From: Homoserinimonas sedimenticola
GTDB lineage: Bacteria; Actinomycetota; Actinomycetes; Actinomycetales; Microbacteriaceae
NCBI RefSeq assembly: GCF_026094475.1
Contig: NZ_JAPELL010000001.1
Coordinates: 931,932 to 995,931, forward strand
DNA length: 64,000 nucleotides
Reading direction: 5' to 3'
Position 1 is the stretch's first letter. The number at the start of each line of letters is the position of its first letter. The notes below the pieces were generated by a model. The model was not told the origin of the DNA, searched no databases, and saw nothing but the letters and a program-made list of their open reading frames with translations. The translations under genes and the position numbers were made by a program. Of this stretch, positions 34,681-43,615 are shown one piece after another.

Positions 34681-36498
34681 ATGACGCGAGTGAATTCGAA
34701 TCGAGATCCGGCGACGAACGCGGACGTCGTGCCGCCGCCAGGTCGCCTCGCTGTTGCGCGGAGAGTTGTCGGCGGCCAGTTCATATTCGATGCCCTGGCA
34801 TGGTCGGCAGCTCTGGTCTTTGCGGCCGTATTCCGTTACGAACTGGCATTCGAGCGGGTGCACTGGCCTGCGATGGCCATGCTCTCAGTCGTCGCAGTGG
34901 TCCTGCAGTTCGTGCTCGGGCGAATCTTTCAGCTGTATCGCGGTCGATTCCGCACCGGATCCTTCCACGAGGTGCAAGCGTTGACCGTGACGACGACGGC
35001 AACGGCAATCATCATCGGCATCCCTGTCCTTCTTGCGCTGGTCCCCGTACCGCGGAGCACCGTGCTCGTCGCACTGCCGATGGCGCTCGTGCTTATGGGC
35101 GGTGCAAGGTACATCCGCAGGCTCCGATTTGAGAAGCGGTCAAAGCCGACAGCGTCGGCGGAGCGCACGCTTATCTACGGCGCAGGCGAGCTTTCGAACT
35201 TCGTGATCCCTCAGATGCTCACCACTCGATCCTCGAAGTACCTGCCGGTCGGACTCATCGACGACAGCCCGGCGAAGAGCAACTTTTCCGTAGGAGGTGT
35301 GCCCGTCCTGGGCACCGGCTCTGACCTCGAGCAGGTCGCTCGGGACAGTGAGGCGAGCACATTGGTCGTCTGCATCGGCCGAGCCGACTCGGCTCTCATC
35401 AGGCGCATCAAGGATCTCGCTGACGACGCGGGGCTGCGTATGCTCGTCTTCCCGCTGTTGAGCGACATCCTCGAGGGAAGGACCGCTCTCAAGGATTTGA
35501 AGGAGGTCTCGATCGAGGATCTCATCGGTCGCCATCCCGTCGATACCGATGTCGAGTCGATCGCCGACTACCTCACCGGAAAGCGCGTCCTCGTCACTGG
35601 TGCGGGAGGCTCGATCGGCTCCGTGCTCTCGCAACAGATCGCCAAGTTTGCTCCCGCCGAACTCATGATGCTCGACCGCGACGAGTCGGGACTGCAGTCT
35701 TCCCAGCTGGCCGTCGACGGGCATGGCCTCCTGAACACCAAGGACGTCATTCTCGCCGACATCCGCGATCGTGAGACCCTCCTGCGCATCTTCGCCGATC
35801 GCCGCCCCGAGGTGGTGTTCCACGCCGCCGCCCTAAAGCATCTGCCAATGCTCGAGCAGTATCCGGATGAGGCGTGGCAAACGAATGTTAAAGGCACGCT
35901 CAACGTGATCGATGCGGCGCGAAGTGTCAATGTCGCGACATTCGTCAACATCTCCACAGACAAGGCGGCGAATCCCACGAGCGTGCTCGGCCACTCCAAG
36001 CGCGTGGCTGAGAAGTTGACCTCATGGGCGGCCGAGGAGACGGGGATGCGGTACCTCTCGGTACGTTTTGGGAATGTCATCGGCAGCCGCGGCTCGATGC
36101 TTCCGACCTTCACGTCTCTCATAGAGTCAGGCGGGCCTCTCACGGTCACCCACCCTGATGTGACCCGCTTCTTCATGACCATTCCTGAGGCCTGCCAGCT
36201 CGTCGTGCAAGCTGGCGGCATCGGCGATCCCGGTGAAGTCCTCATTCTCGATATGGGCGAGCCCGTGCGCATCCTCGACGTCGCGCAACGGATGATCGAC
36301 ATGTCTGGCAAAGAGGTCGAGATCGTGTTCACAGGTTTGCGTCCTGGGGAGAAGCTTCACGAGGAGCTGCTGGGCGAGAACGAGTCGGATGCGCGGCCGC
36401 ACCATCCCAAAATCTCTCATGCGCGTGTCGATTCCCTCTCCCCTGAGCGCCTCGATAGGGCGGAGTGGTTGCGTCGGTGCGGGGTGGCGGAGCGATGA
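34681..36498 (+). CDS. PglF/WbpM-like membrane UDP-GlcNAc 4,6-dehydratase
   Basis: 605 residues. Four N-terminal helices (about 33-52, 65-83, 102-122, 126-143) are followed by a first Rossmann domain (LIYGAGELSNFVI) and a catalytic SDR domain: GAGGSIGS (307-314), HAAALKHLPM, and STDKAANPTSVLGHSK (424-440), with Thr426, Asp427 and Lys428 placed as in PglF. In the Tyr-x3-Lys slot Leu436 replaces Tyr, as expected for this family. It should make UDP-2-acetamido-2,6-dideoxy-4-keto-hexose from UDP-GlcNAc. It starts 5 bp after the Wzz-like gene and overlaps the next by 4 bp. Confidence 0.9.
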   Translation: MTRVNSNRDPATNADVVPPPGRLAVARRVVGGQFIFDALAWSAALVFAAVFRYELAFERVHWPAMAMLSVVAVVLQFVLGRIFQLYRGRFRTGSFHEVQALTVTTTATAIIIGIPVLLALVPVPRSTVLVALPMALVLMGGARYIRRLRFEKRSKPTASAERTLIYGAGELSNFVIPQMLTTRSSKYLPVGLIDDSPAKSNFSVGGVPVLGTGSDLEQVARDSEASTLVVCIGRADSALIRRIKDLADDAGLRMLVFPLLSDILEGRTALKDLKEVSIEDLIGRHPVDTDVESIADYLTGKRVLVTGAGGSIGSVLSQQIAKFAPAELMMLDRDESGLQSSQLAVDGHGLLNTKDVILADIRDRETLLRIFADRRPEVVFHAAALKHLPMLEQYPDEAWQTNVKGTLNVIDAARSVNVATFVNISTDKAANPTSVLGHSKRVAEKLTSWAAEETGMRYLSVRFGNVIGSRGSMLPTFTSLIESGGPLTVTHPDVTRFFMTIPEACQLVVQAGGIGDPGEVLILDMGEPVRILDVAQRMIDMSGKEVEIVFTGLRPGEKLHEELLGENESDARPHHPKISHARVDSLSPERLDRAEWLRRCGVAER

Positions 36499-37625
36499 AC
36501 GAGCGAATCTACATGTCGTCGCCTGATGTCGGTCAGGCGGAGGAAGATGCGATCGTTGCGGCCATCCGTTCGGGCTGGATCGCGCCGCTCGGCCCCGATG
36601 TCGACGCCTTTGAGGCAGAGATCGCGGAGCGTATCGGCCGACGCCATGCGGTCGCCCTGAGTTCCGGGACTGCTGCCCTGCACCTGGCATTGCTCTGTCT
36701 CGATGTTTCACCAGGCGACGTCGTCCTGACATCGACCATGACGTTCGCCGCCACGGCGAACGCCATCCGCTATGTAGGCGCCGAACCCGTCTTCGTGGAC
36801 TCGGATGCCACGAGTGGCAACATCGACGTGGACCTGCTTGAGGAAACGCTCGACGATTTCGCTGCCCGCGGCGAGCGTGTTGCTGCCATCCTCCCCGTCG
36901 ATCTGCTCGGCAAGGCGGCCGACTATTCGCGAATCCTTCCCCTCGCCGAGCGCTACGGCGTGCCCGTGCTCGCCGATGCAGCCGAGTCCCTCGGCGCATT
37001 TCACGCAGGCGCGCCGGCGGGTTCCTTCGGCGTCGCCTCAGCGTTCTCCTTCAACGGCAACAAGATCATGACTACATCGGGGGGCGGAATGCTCCTGACC
37101 GATGACTCCGACTTGGCGGCACGAGCGCGCTATCTTGCCACTCAGGCTCGGCAGCCGGTGCTTCACTATGAGCACACGGAGGTCGGCTACAACTACCGGC
37201 TCAGCAATCTCTTGGCCGCTCTCGGTCGTGCACAGCTCGGCCGGCTCGACGAGATGATCGACCGACGCCGCGCGCTGCGCGACCGCTACCGCGAGTTTTT
37301 TGGCAGGGTCGCGGGCGTCACTATTTTCGGCGGAGAGAGTGACTCGGAGGACAACTTCTGGCTCACTTCAATCCTGGTAGACAAAGAGACGACGGGATGG
37401 GCACCCGCCGAGCTGAGCAAATGGCTGGCTGGCGACGATATCGAGAGCCGCCCGCTGTGGAAGCCTATGCATCTTCAACCCCTCTTCTCCCGGTCGCGTT
37501 CCTTCACGACCGGCGCCGCGGAGCTGCTTTTCAGGACCGGCCTCACTCTGCCAAGTGGTTCGGCGCTGAGCGAGCAGCAGGTCGACCGTGTGCTCACTCG
37601 GGTCGCTGAATTCCTGGACAGCTGA
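36495..37625 (+). CDS. PglE-like DegT nucleotide-sugar aminotransferase
   Basis: 376 residues, aminotransferase fold with PLP Lys190 in SFNGNKIMTTSGGG. SSGTAALHLALL and DAAESLGAFH bind the phosphate and pyridine ring. It would convert the 4-keto product of the preceding dehydratase to UDP-4-amino-4,6-dideoxy-GlcNAc. MNERIYMSSPDVG is the conserved start of PglE/PseC-class proteins. The ATG overlaps the stop of the dehydratase gene. Its position between the dehydratase and the PGT/acetyltransferase genes supports this step. Confidence 0.92.
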   Translation: MNERIYMSSPDVGQAEEDAIVAAIRSGWIAPLGPDVDAFEAEIAERIGRRHAVALSSGTAALHLALLCLDVSPGDVVLTSTMTFAATANAIRYVGAEPVFVDSDATSGNIDVDLLEETLDDFAARGERVAAILPVDLLGKAADYSRILPLAERYGVPVLADAAESLGAFHAGAPAGSFGVASAFSFNGNKIMTTSGGGMLLTDDSDLAARARYLATQARQPVLHYEHTEVGYNYRLSNLLAALGRAQLGRLDEMIDRRRALRDRYREFFGRVAGVTIFGGESDSEDNFWLTSILVDKETTGWAPAELSKWLAGDDIESRPLWKPMHLQPLFSRSRSFTTGAAELLFRTGLTLPSGSALSEQQVDRVLTRVAEFLDS

Positions 37626-37627
37626 CC

Positions 37628-38254
37628 GTGGCCCGCAAACCCTACGACGTCGCGAAGCGCACCGGCGACATCCTCGTCTCTGGTGTCGCGCTGATCGTTG
37701 CTTCTCCCGTCATGCTTGTTACCGCTGCTCTTGTCGCCAAGGATTTGGGCCGCCCCGTGATCTTCCGACAGCCTCGCCCTGGTCGCGGTGGAAAGATATT
37801 CACCCTCTACAAGTTCCGCTCGATGCGAGACGCCACCGTCGGGGAGGGGGTGGAGTCGGATTCCGCACGCCTCACCACTTTCGGCCGCCGGCTACGTTCA
37901 ACAAGCCTCGACGAGCTGCCCTCGCTTCTCAACGTGTTCAAGGGTGACATGAGTATTGTCGGCCCTCGCCCGCTTCTGGTCTCGTACCTGGAGCGCTACT
38001 CACCGCGACAGGCTCGCCGCCACGAGGTGCGCCCGGGGGTAACCGGTCTGGCGCAGGTTTCGGGACGCAATGCGCTCGGCTGGTCAGAGAGGCTGGAACT
38101 CGATGTGGAATACGTGGAGAACCGCTCGCTCCGCCTCGACCTGTCGATCATCTGGAGAACTTTCGCAGCGGTTATACGCCGCGAAGGTATCAGTGCCGAG
38201 GGCAGTGCAACCATGGATGAGTTTCGAGGAGATGAGCGGAGGGGAAACGGATGA
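37628..38254 (+). CDS. PglC-like monotopic phosphoglycosyl transferase
   Basis: 208 residues. The N-terminal re-entrant hydrophobic helix (DILVSGVALIVASPVMLVTAAL, about 14-35) is followed by the conserved core: YKFRSMRD (61-68), STSLDELPSLLNVFKGDMS (91-109) with the catalytic pair Asp95-Glu96, and VGPRPLL. The short form has no N-terminal Rossmann/membrane extension and equals PglC. It attaches a sugar-1-phosphate, by context the bacillosamine type, to undecaprenyl phosphate and so starts the lipid-linked chain. The GTG start is 2 bp after the aminotransferase stop. Confidence 0.92.
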   Translation: MARKPYDVAKRTGDILVSGVALIVASPVMLVTAALVAKDLGRPVIFRQPRPGRGGKIFTLYKFRSMRDATVGEGVESDSARLTTFGRRLRSTSLDELPSLLNVFKGDMSIVGPRPLLVSYLERYSPRQARRHEVRPGVTGLAQVSGRNALGWSERLELDVEYVENRSLRLDLSIIWRTFAAVIRREGISAEGSATMDEFRGDERRGNG

Positions 38255-38886
38255 CGCAGCCTCTCATCGTGATCGGCGCCGGCGGTTTCGGTCGGGAGAC
38301 ACTCGATGTGATCGAGGCAATCAACGCCGTCGCACCGACTTTCGATCTACTGGGTGTGATCGATGCCCATCCGAGCGAGGTCGCCTTGCAGCGTCTGCAT
38401 GCGCGCGGTGTCACGTTCCTTGGGACAGATGAGGCGATTATCCTCGAGCGCGATGCACAGTTCGTCGCGGCCATCGGGTCGCCGAGCGTGCGCGAGACAG
38501 TGACAGCGCGGTTGGTGGCCGCAGGCGCACAGCCCGCAACTCTCGTGCATCCGGCAGCGGTGATAGGGAGCGTCCCGCGCATCGGTCGCGGCAGCGTCGT
38601 GTGCGCCGGCGCGCAGGTCTCCACCAATGTGTCGATCGGCGAGTACGTACACATCAACCCGAATGCAACGATCGGTCACGATGCTGTGTTGGAAGACTTC
38701 GTCTCGATCAACCCAGGGGGCATCGTCTCGGGAGAAGTGTTCGTCGAGAGCGGCGCTCTTGTCGGGGCGGGCGCCGTCATCCTCCAAGGTCTGAGGGTTG
38801 GGCGCGGAAGCACCGTGGGTGCCGCCGCCTGCGTCGTCCGCGATGTCGCGCCGACGGCTACAGTCAAGGGGATCCCGGCCCGGTGA
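38251..38886 (+). CDS. PglD-like sugar O/N-acetyltransferase
   Basis: 211 residues. The N-terminal nucleotide-sugar-binding domain begins LIVIGAGGFGRETLDVI. A left-handed beta helix of hexapeptide repeats follows from about residue 97, with IGHDAVLED containing the likely catalytic His143 (aligned with His125 of PglD). It would acetylate the 4-amino group of UDP-4-amino-4,6-dideoxy-GlcNAc to give UDP-N,N'-diacetylbacillosamine. It overlaps the transferase gene by 4 bp. Together the four genes give the whole pathway. Confidence 0.92.
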   Translation: MTQPLIVIGAGGFGRETLDVIEAINAVAPTFDLLGVIDAHPSEVALQRLHARGVTFLGTDEAIILERDAQFVAAIGSPSVRETVTARLVAAGAQPATLVHPAAVIGSVPRIGRGSVVCAGAQVSTNVSIGEYVHINPNATIGHDAVLEDFVSINPGGIVSGEVFVESGALVGAGAVILQGLRVGRGSTVGAAACVVRDVAPTATVKGIPAR

Positions 38887-38953
38887 CTGTGACCATAGGC
38901 ACCGAAGCGCGACGTCGATCACACCATCGATCATCGGCAGCAGTGAAGGAAGA

Positions 38954-40081
38954 GTGACGCAAGTGGAGCAGGCTAGTGATCCGGTGCGAATCGTTCATGT
39001 GAGCTCCGTTCACTCATGGAGCGACAACCGGATTTACTATCGTGAGTGCACGAGTCTGCAGGCCATGGGATACAAGGTGACCCTCGTCGCTGTGGAGAGC
39101 ACGGTCGACGCGGAGCGCACAGACGTTGACGTTGTAACTCTGCGTCGCCTCCCCCGCCTCGTTCGTGCTTCACTCGGATCGGTGCTTGCAATCGCTGCCG
39201 GACTCCGCACTGGAGCGAAGCTGTTTCATCTCCACGATCCCGAGCTCACATGGGCGATTCCCCTGCTTCGCGGCCTAGGTAAGCGCGTCATCTACGACGC
39301 CCATGAAGACCTCTTGATGCAGATCGACAACAAGAAGTACGTCACGCCGGCGCTGCGACCATTCATGATTGTGGCAGCGAGGGTGTCACTGGGATTGGCT
39401 CGTCGTGCGAATCATGTTGTCACGGCCACGGAGACGATCGCAGAGCGCTTCTCCGCATCCCGCGTCACCACTGTCCACAACTACCCCACGCTGAGTGCGG
39501 ATGCTAGCCCCGGCGGCCCCGTCGCATCACGACCGCGATCCCTGGTCTACGTCGGAGCGATCTCCGAACGCCGCGGGGTGATTCAGATGGTTGATGCGAT
39601 CGCTTCGAGTGCGTTTCCCGAGGGCTGGCGCCTCCAGCTGGCGGGACCGATGCCTGCCGATCTCAGAGCCAGAGTCAGCGCGAGCGCGGGGTGGGCCGGC
39701 GTCGAGTACCACGGGCCCGTCAGCCCGAGCCACGCCCGAGGCCTTATGCAGGGTTCGCGTGTGGGCTTCGTGGTTTTGCAGTCCAACGCGGCATATCTGG
39801 ATTCGCTTCCGACGAAGATGTTTGAGTATTTTGCCGCTGGTACTCCGGTGATTGCCTCCGACTTTCCGCTTTGGCGCCGCATCATCGAGGAGCACGACTG
39901 CGGTCTCGTCGTGGATGAGAAGGACCCAGACGCGATCGCAGCAGCCGTCGCTCGTTACTCCGAGGAGCCTGATCTCCTTGATCGGCATTCTCGCAATGCC
40001 CTCCGCGCGGCGAAGGAAACCTTCAATTGGGATGCTGAGACGGTGCATCTCCGCGCGGCCTATCGAAAGGCAGTCGAATGA
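38954..40081 (+). CDS. Family 4 glycosyltransferase
   Basis: 375 residues, GT-B fold: RIVHVSSVHSWSDNRIYYREC at the N-terminus, FHLHDPELTWAIPLLRGLGK, then the C-terminal LVYVGAISERRGVIQMVDAI and LDSLPTKMFEYFAAGTPVIAS (donor-binding Glu). It is likely the second sugar transferase after the PglC-like enzyme. The start is uncertain between GTG at 38954 and GTG at 38963; both lie behind GAAGGAAG. A 67-bp gap after the acetyltransferase gene holds no feature that I can name. Confidence 0.87.
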   Translation: MTQVEQASDPVRIVHVSSVHSWSDNRIYYRECTSLQAMGYKVTLVAVESTVDAERTDVDVVTLRRLPRLVRASLGSVLAIAAGLRTGAKLFHLHDPELTWAIPLLRGLGKRVIYDAHEDLLMQIDNKKYVTPALRPFMIVAARVSLGLARRANHVVTATETIAERFSASRVTTVHNYPTLSADASPGGPVASRPRSLVYVGAISERRGVIQMVDAIASSAFPEGWRLQLAGPMPADLRARVSASAGWAGVEYHGPVSPSHARGLMQGSRVGFVVLQSNAAYLDSLPTKMFEYFAAGTPVIASDFPLWRRIIEEHDCGLVVDEKDPDAIAAAVARYSEEPDLLDRHSRNALRAAKETFNWDAETVHLRAAYRKAVE

Positions 40082-41292
40082 AGATTGCCTATCTGCACCA
40101 GTACTTCAACCCGGGCACCGGAGCCACAGGCTCGCGCTCCTACGAATTCGCCAAACGGCTTGTCGCGGCGGGCCATGACGTTCATATGATCGCTGCACGC
40201 TCGTCGGAGGCGCACACGAGCGCCGGTTGGCAAGTCGAGACCGTAGACGGCATAACGGTTCACTGGTGCAGCGTGCCGTACTCCAATCGGATGAGCTTCC
40301 GCCGTCGCATCCTCGCCTTCGTTCAGTTCGCCGCGCTTTCCGCGAGGCGCGCCCGCTCTGTGCGTGCCGACCTCGTCTTCGCGACGAGCACTCCACTCAC
40401 GATCATCCTGCCTGCCCGCTTCGCGACCTTGTTTCGACGCACCCCAATCGTCTTCGAAGTGCGCGATCTCTGGCCCACCATGCCGATAGCGCTCGGGGTA
40501 CTGAAGAACCCGGTCATGATCGGCATAGCGAAAGCTCTCGAGAAATGGGCCTACCGCTCCGCCCGGCGAGTGGTTGCTCTTTCCCCGGGGATGCGGGACG
40601 GTGTGATTGCACGCGGCTATCCAGCTGAGCGCATCGAAGTAATTCCCAATAGCTGCGATCTGGCGGACTTCCAGAGGGTTTCCGACGAAGCTGTTACTGC
40701 CTGGCGAAGCAGTCATGAGTGGTTAGGGGATCGCCCGCTCATCGTTTACTGCGGGACCTTCGGACTCGTCAACGGCGTCGAGTATCTCGCCGAGGTTGCA
40801 GCCGCGGCAGCCCAGCTCAATCCTGAATTACGGTTTGTCGCCATGGGCGATGGGGCGAGACGTGAGGCCGTGCGTGAGAGAGCGCAGGAACTTGGCGTCC
40901 TCGACTCCAATTTCTTTATTCTCTCCCCCGTCCCCAAGGCTCAAGTTCCTGTCGTCTTCGCTGCAGCCACCGTTTCGACCTCGTTGTTTATCCCTGTGAA
41001 GGAGATGGAGGCCAACAGCGCGAACAAATTCTTCGACGGGCTCGCCGCTGGGCGACCGATAGCCATCAACTACGGGGGTTGGCAGGCCGAGGCGCTCACA
41101 GAGAGCGGGGCAGGTATCGTCCTATCTGCCGATGATCATCAATCGGCTGCGAGGCGACTCGTGAACCTCGTATCCGATGAGGCCGAGCTCAGGCGAAAAA
41201 GAGCGGCGGCCTCGCATCTCGCGTCCGCCTTCTCTCGCGATGTTCTCGCCCAAAAGTTCATCAGCACTCTTGAGGATGCAAGGCACACATGA
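40078..41292 (+). CDS. Family 4 glycosyltransferase, WbuB-like
   Basis: 404 residues, GT-B fold. KIAYLHQYFNPGTGATGSRSYE and FEVRDLWPTMPIALGV are typical of the WbuB-type branch of family 4. The C-terminal donor domain has LIVYCGTFGLVNGVEYLAEV and ANSANKFFDGLAAGRPIAIN. The ATG overlaps the stop of the preceding gene by 4 bp. Together with it, it would extend the lipid-linked chain by one or more residues. The donor is unknown. Confidence 0.88.
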   Translation: MKIAYLHQYFNPGTGATGSRSYEFAKRLVAAGHDVHMIAARSSEAHTSAGWQVETVDGITVHWCSVPYSNRMSFRRRILAFVQFAALSARRARSVRADLVFATSTPLTIILPARFATLFRRTPIVFEVRDLWPTMPIALGVLKNPVMIGIAKALEKWAYRSARRVVALSPGMRDGVIARGYPAERIEVIPNSCDLADFQRVSDEAVTAWRSSHEWLGDRPLIVYCGTFGLVNGVEYLAEVAAAAAQLNPELRFVAMGDGARREAVRERAQELGVLDSNFFILSPVPKAQVPVVFAAATVSTSLFIPVKEMEANSANKFFDGLAAGRPIAINYGGWQAEALTESGAGIVLSADDHQSAARRLVNLVSDEAELRRKRAAASHLASAFSRDVLAQKFISTLEDARHT

Positions 41293-42245
41293 CATCAGAC
41301 TTTGGGGGGCTTCTTCTGCCTGATCAGTTTGACTACGAGGTCCTCGCGTCCGACGCATGGCTGGAGTGGAACCACGCGGCTTGGGGCCTTGCGCCACACA
41401 GAGTCACATACGGCACCTCCCACAAACTCGAAGGCGTCATATACACAGATAAGCGCGGCAGGGTACGGCAACCACCACTAAACCCATATCTTCCCTTCCG
41501 CTTTGTGCCGTCAGGGAACGACCGCCCCGAACGGCTAAGTCGCCAGTGGGATGAGCTGTGCAGCGAACTGGCAGCCGAGCTATCGGCGCGCCGAATCATC
41601 GGGACGTTGTCACTGACGCCCAACTTCAGTGACGCTAGACCGTTCAGGTGGGCGGGGCTGCTTACAACAGTCAATTACACATTCACCACGTCACTGCCCT
41701 ATGAGATAAGCCGCGCAACCCAGGCGGTGCGCAAAAATGTGAGAAAGGCTTCGCGCGAGGGATTTGTCTTCGCGCAAGGGGCAACTCCTCGTGAACTTGC
41801 CGACTGTCTAAACGCGACAGCAGACCGCAAGGGGTTCGACTATCGGGTCTCAGCTTCGATGTTAGAGCGTGCTGCGGCTGCGCTTGATTCTTCGGAATAT
41901 CGAACGCACAGCGTGAGAGCTCCGAATGGCGAGGCGGTTAGCGCCGGTGCTCGCTTGGTGACCAAGGGCGGGACCGCGCTGGACTGGATTCAGGGAACGC
42001 AGTTCGGAGCACTCAAACGAGGCGCCGCTCAACTCATGTACTCCGGAGTACTGGAAGAGATGGCCGAGCTGGGCCTCACATCATTCGACTACGCGGGAGC
42101 GAATATCCGCGCCGTCGCCCGCGCCAAGGCGGAGTGGGGAATGAGGCTCACCGAGTACATCACCATCCATCAAGCCGATGCCCGCTATCTCGTCGCGACG
42201 ATGAAAAGGGCCGGCTCTAGGCTTGCTGGTTCTCGTACGAGCTGA
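41289..42245 (+). CDS. FemAB/GNAT-like acyltransferase (Acetyltransf_6 type)
   Basis: 318 residues. AVRKNVRKASREGFVFAQGA and, further on, IQGTQFGALKRGAAQLMYSG with DYAGANIRAVARAKAEWG match the FemAB-like branch of the GNAT superfamily, in which aminoacyl or acyl groups are added to wall or glycan amino groups. The ATG overlaps the previous stop by 4 bp, so it belongs to the glycan operon and may act on a 4-amino sugar or a wall peptide (inference). The base composition is clearly less GC-rich than in the core genes. The last 29 bp overlap the ceramidase-like gene on the other strand. Confidence 0.75.
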   Translation: MTSDFGGLLLPDQFDYEVLASDAWLEWNHAAWGLAPHRVTYGTSHKLEGVIYTDKRGRVRQPPLNPYLPFRFVPSGNDRPERLSRQWDELCSELAAELSARRIIGTLSLTPNFSDARPFRWAGLLTTVNYTFTTSLPYEISRATQAVRKNVRKASREGFVFAQGATPRELADCLNATADRKGFDYRVSASMLERAAAALDSSEYRTHSVRAPNGEAVSAGARLVTKGGTALDWIQGTQFGALKRGAAQLMYSGVLEEMAELGLTSFDYAGANIRAVARAKAEWGMRLTEYITIHQADARYLVATMKRAGSRLAGSRTS

Positions 42246-43473
42246 GAACAGAGGCGAATCCGGCCATCACGTCGCTCTCGATGGAAGCGTTGAGCGATTC
42301 GAGGCCAAACGCGCCACAGAATCCCCCACCTTCATACCCACCCTCGGCAAGAATCCGCGCGGTTGGGACGTAGCCGAACGGGTGGTCAATGCATCCCACG
42401 CAGAAGATGATTCGGGAGGGCACCAGCGCACGAACGCGAGCGGCGTACCCGCTCACTGCTTCGCCGCTGATGCCGACGAGGGTGACATCCGCGAGATCGA
42501 CGGAATGAAACACCACGGGCTCCTTCGCCCCTTTGACAAAGTCTGCGCTAACTCGCTCAACTCGACGAGCGCGAACCACATCACTCATGCGGTCCTCCGC
42601 TCGGTCGAAAACCTCTTTGACCCTTACCGCCAGGCTTCCAGCCCACTCGAGGTAGGCATGCTCCGTCATATCGTCGAAGAGCCGCCCCATCACCAGTTGC
42701 CTCAGACGCCTGCGAGCACTGTGCACCTTGGTGCTGGCACTCGGCCTCGTGTCACCAGAAAATCCCTGCAGGAACGCAACCGGCAGCTCGCTATTCCCGA
42801 CATGGGCACGAAGTGCGTCGCGCACGACTCCTGGGTAGTGCGCGGCAATGGTATTCAGGTGAGGAAAACCCACTGGGTGGCAGGCGTAGTTCCAGATCAC
42901 CCCGACGGGCTCTCCGCCGTCAGCGACGAAGGCGATCACGCCAAGAGTCTCATCCGTCTCACCAGAGGGATTGGGGGCCATGACCACTTCGTTCACTCGA
43001 AAACGACGGCCCACCACGACCTTCTTTCGGAGACGCCGGTTGATGCTGTGTTCCGCGAAACCGGTGCCGACGCGCATTGTAACGTCAACCGCCCGTGCCG
43101 GATCTAGGACATCACGGGTCGCGTCTCCAACCTTCGCAACCAGCCACTGCATGTATTGGGAGTCAGGCATACCCAGCCTGGGCTTCGTGTCATCGGTCAT
43201 CGGTGCGCGATGTGTATGCGTTGCGGCCACGAAGATGCGCTCCGGCGCTAAGTCAGCAGCACGCTCGATCGCGGCCCGGAGGATGCGACCGGGGTAAAGA
43301 AGATCGAGCGAAACGATCAGAACCGGCTGTTCCCCGTCTGGCCAGATAGCCAAAAAGGTGGCTTCGATCGGCTCGCTGATTCCGAGCCACGTTGCACGAT
43401 CCGCACCTGTCGCCGCGCCGAGAGGCACTTGTCCATCAGGTGAGATATCCACCGAAATTGCCGAAGCCTTCAC
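42217..43473 (-). CDS. Neutral ceramidase-like hydrolase
   Basis: 418 residues. The pattern VAATHTHRAPMTDD (His86, His88) and the later NYACHPVGFPHLN match the zinc-binding motifs of neutral/alkaline ceramidases, but the protein is much shorter than those enzymes and lacks their C-terminal domain. No signal peptide is seen. It probably hydrolyses an amide or lipid-like linkage; the substrate is unknown. The GTG start is the first in frame. It is a single minus-strand gene inserted between two plus-strand glycan runs. Confidence 0.75.
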   Translation of the reverse strand: MKASAISVDISPDGQVPLGAATGADRATWLGISEPIEATFLAIWPDGEQPVLIVSLDLLYPGRILRAAIERAADLAPERIFVAATHTHRAPMTDDTKPRLGMPDSQYMQWLVAKVGDATRDVLDPARAVDVTMRVGTGFAEHSINRRLRKKVVVGRRFRVNEVVMAPNPSGETDETLGVIAFVADGGEPVGVIWNYACHPVGFPHLNTIAAHYPGVVRDALRAHVGNSELPVAFLQGFSGDTRPSASTKVHSARRRLRQLVMGRLFDDMTEHAYLEWAGSLAVRVKEVFDRAEDRMSDVVRARRVERVSADFVKGAKEPVVFHSVDLADVTLVGISGEAVSGYAARVRALVPSRIIFCVGCIDHPFGYVPTARILAEGGYEGGGFCGAFGLESLNASIESDVMAGFASVLSSYENQQA

Positions 43474-43563
43474 TTTTGCTGCTCTGCTCTTTCCCTCGAA
43501 TACACGCGCGAGTCCAGCTCTTCAGATCCCTCTACTGTTGCAAGGGGCATCTCAGCGGAACGA

Positions 43564-43569
43564 TAGGAT
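43564..43569 (+). promoter_or_regulatory. -10 element TAGGAT before the second flippase gene
   Basis: TAGGAT lies 46 nt upstream of the GTG at 43616, in the divergent gap after the ceramidase-like gene. It would give a transcript with a normal leader. Confidence 0.35.
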
Positions 43570-43615
43570 CGACCGCAAGTGCTGGGCGGTACCTGCCTAT
43601 TATGAAGCGAGGCAC

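Noticed and set aside
34681-38886. N-linked protein glycosylation (Pgl) locus
   Set aside because: No PglB-like oligosaccharyltransferase is present in the window; the sugar-making and priming steps are supported but protein glycosylation is not.
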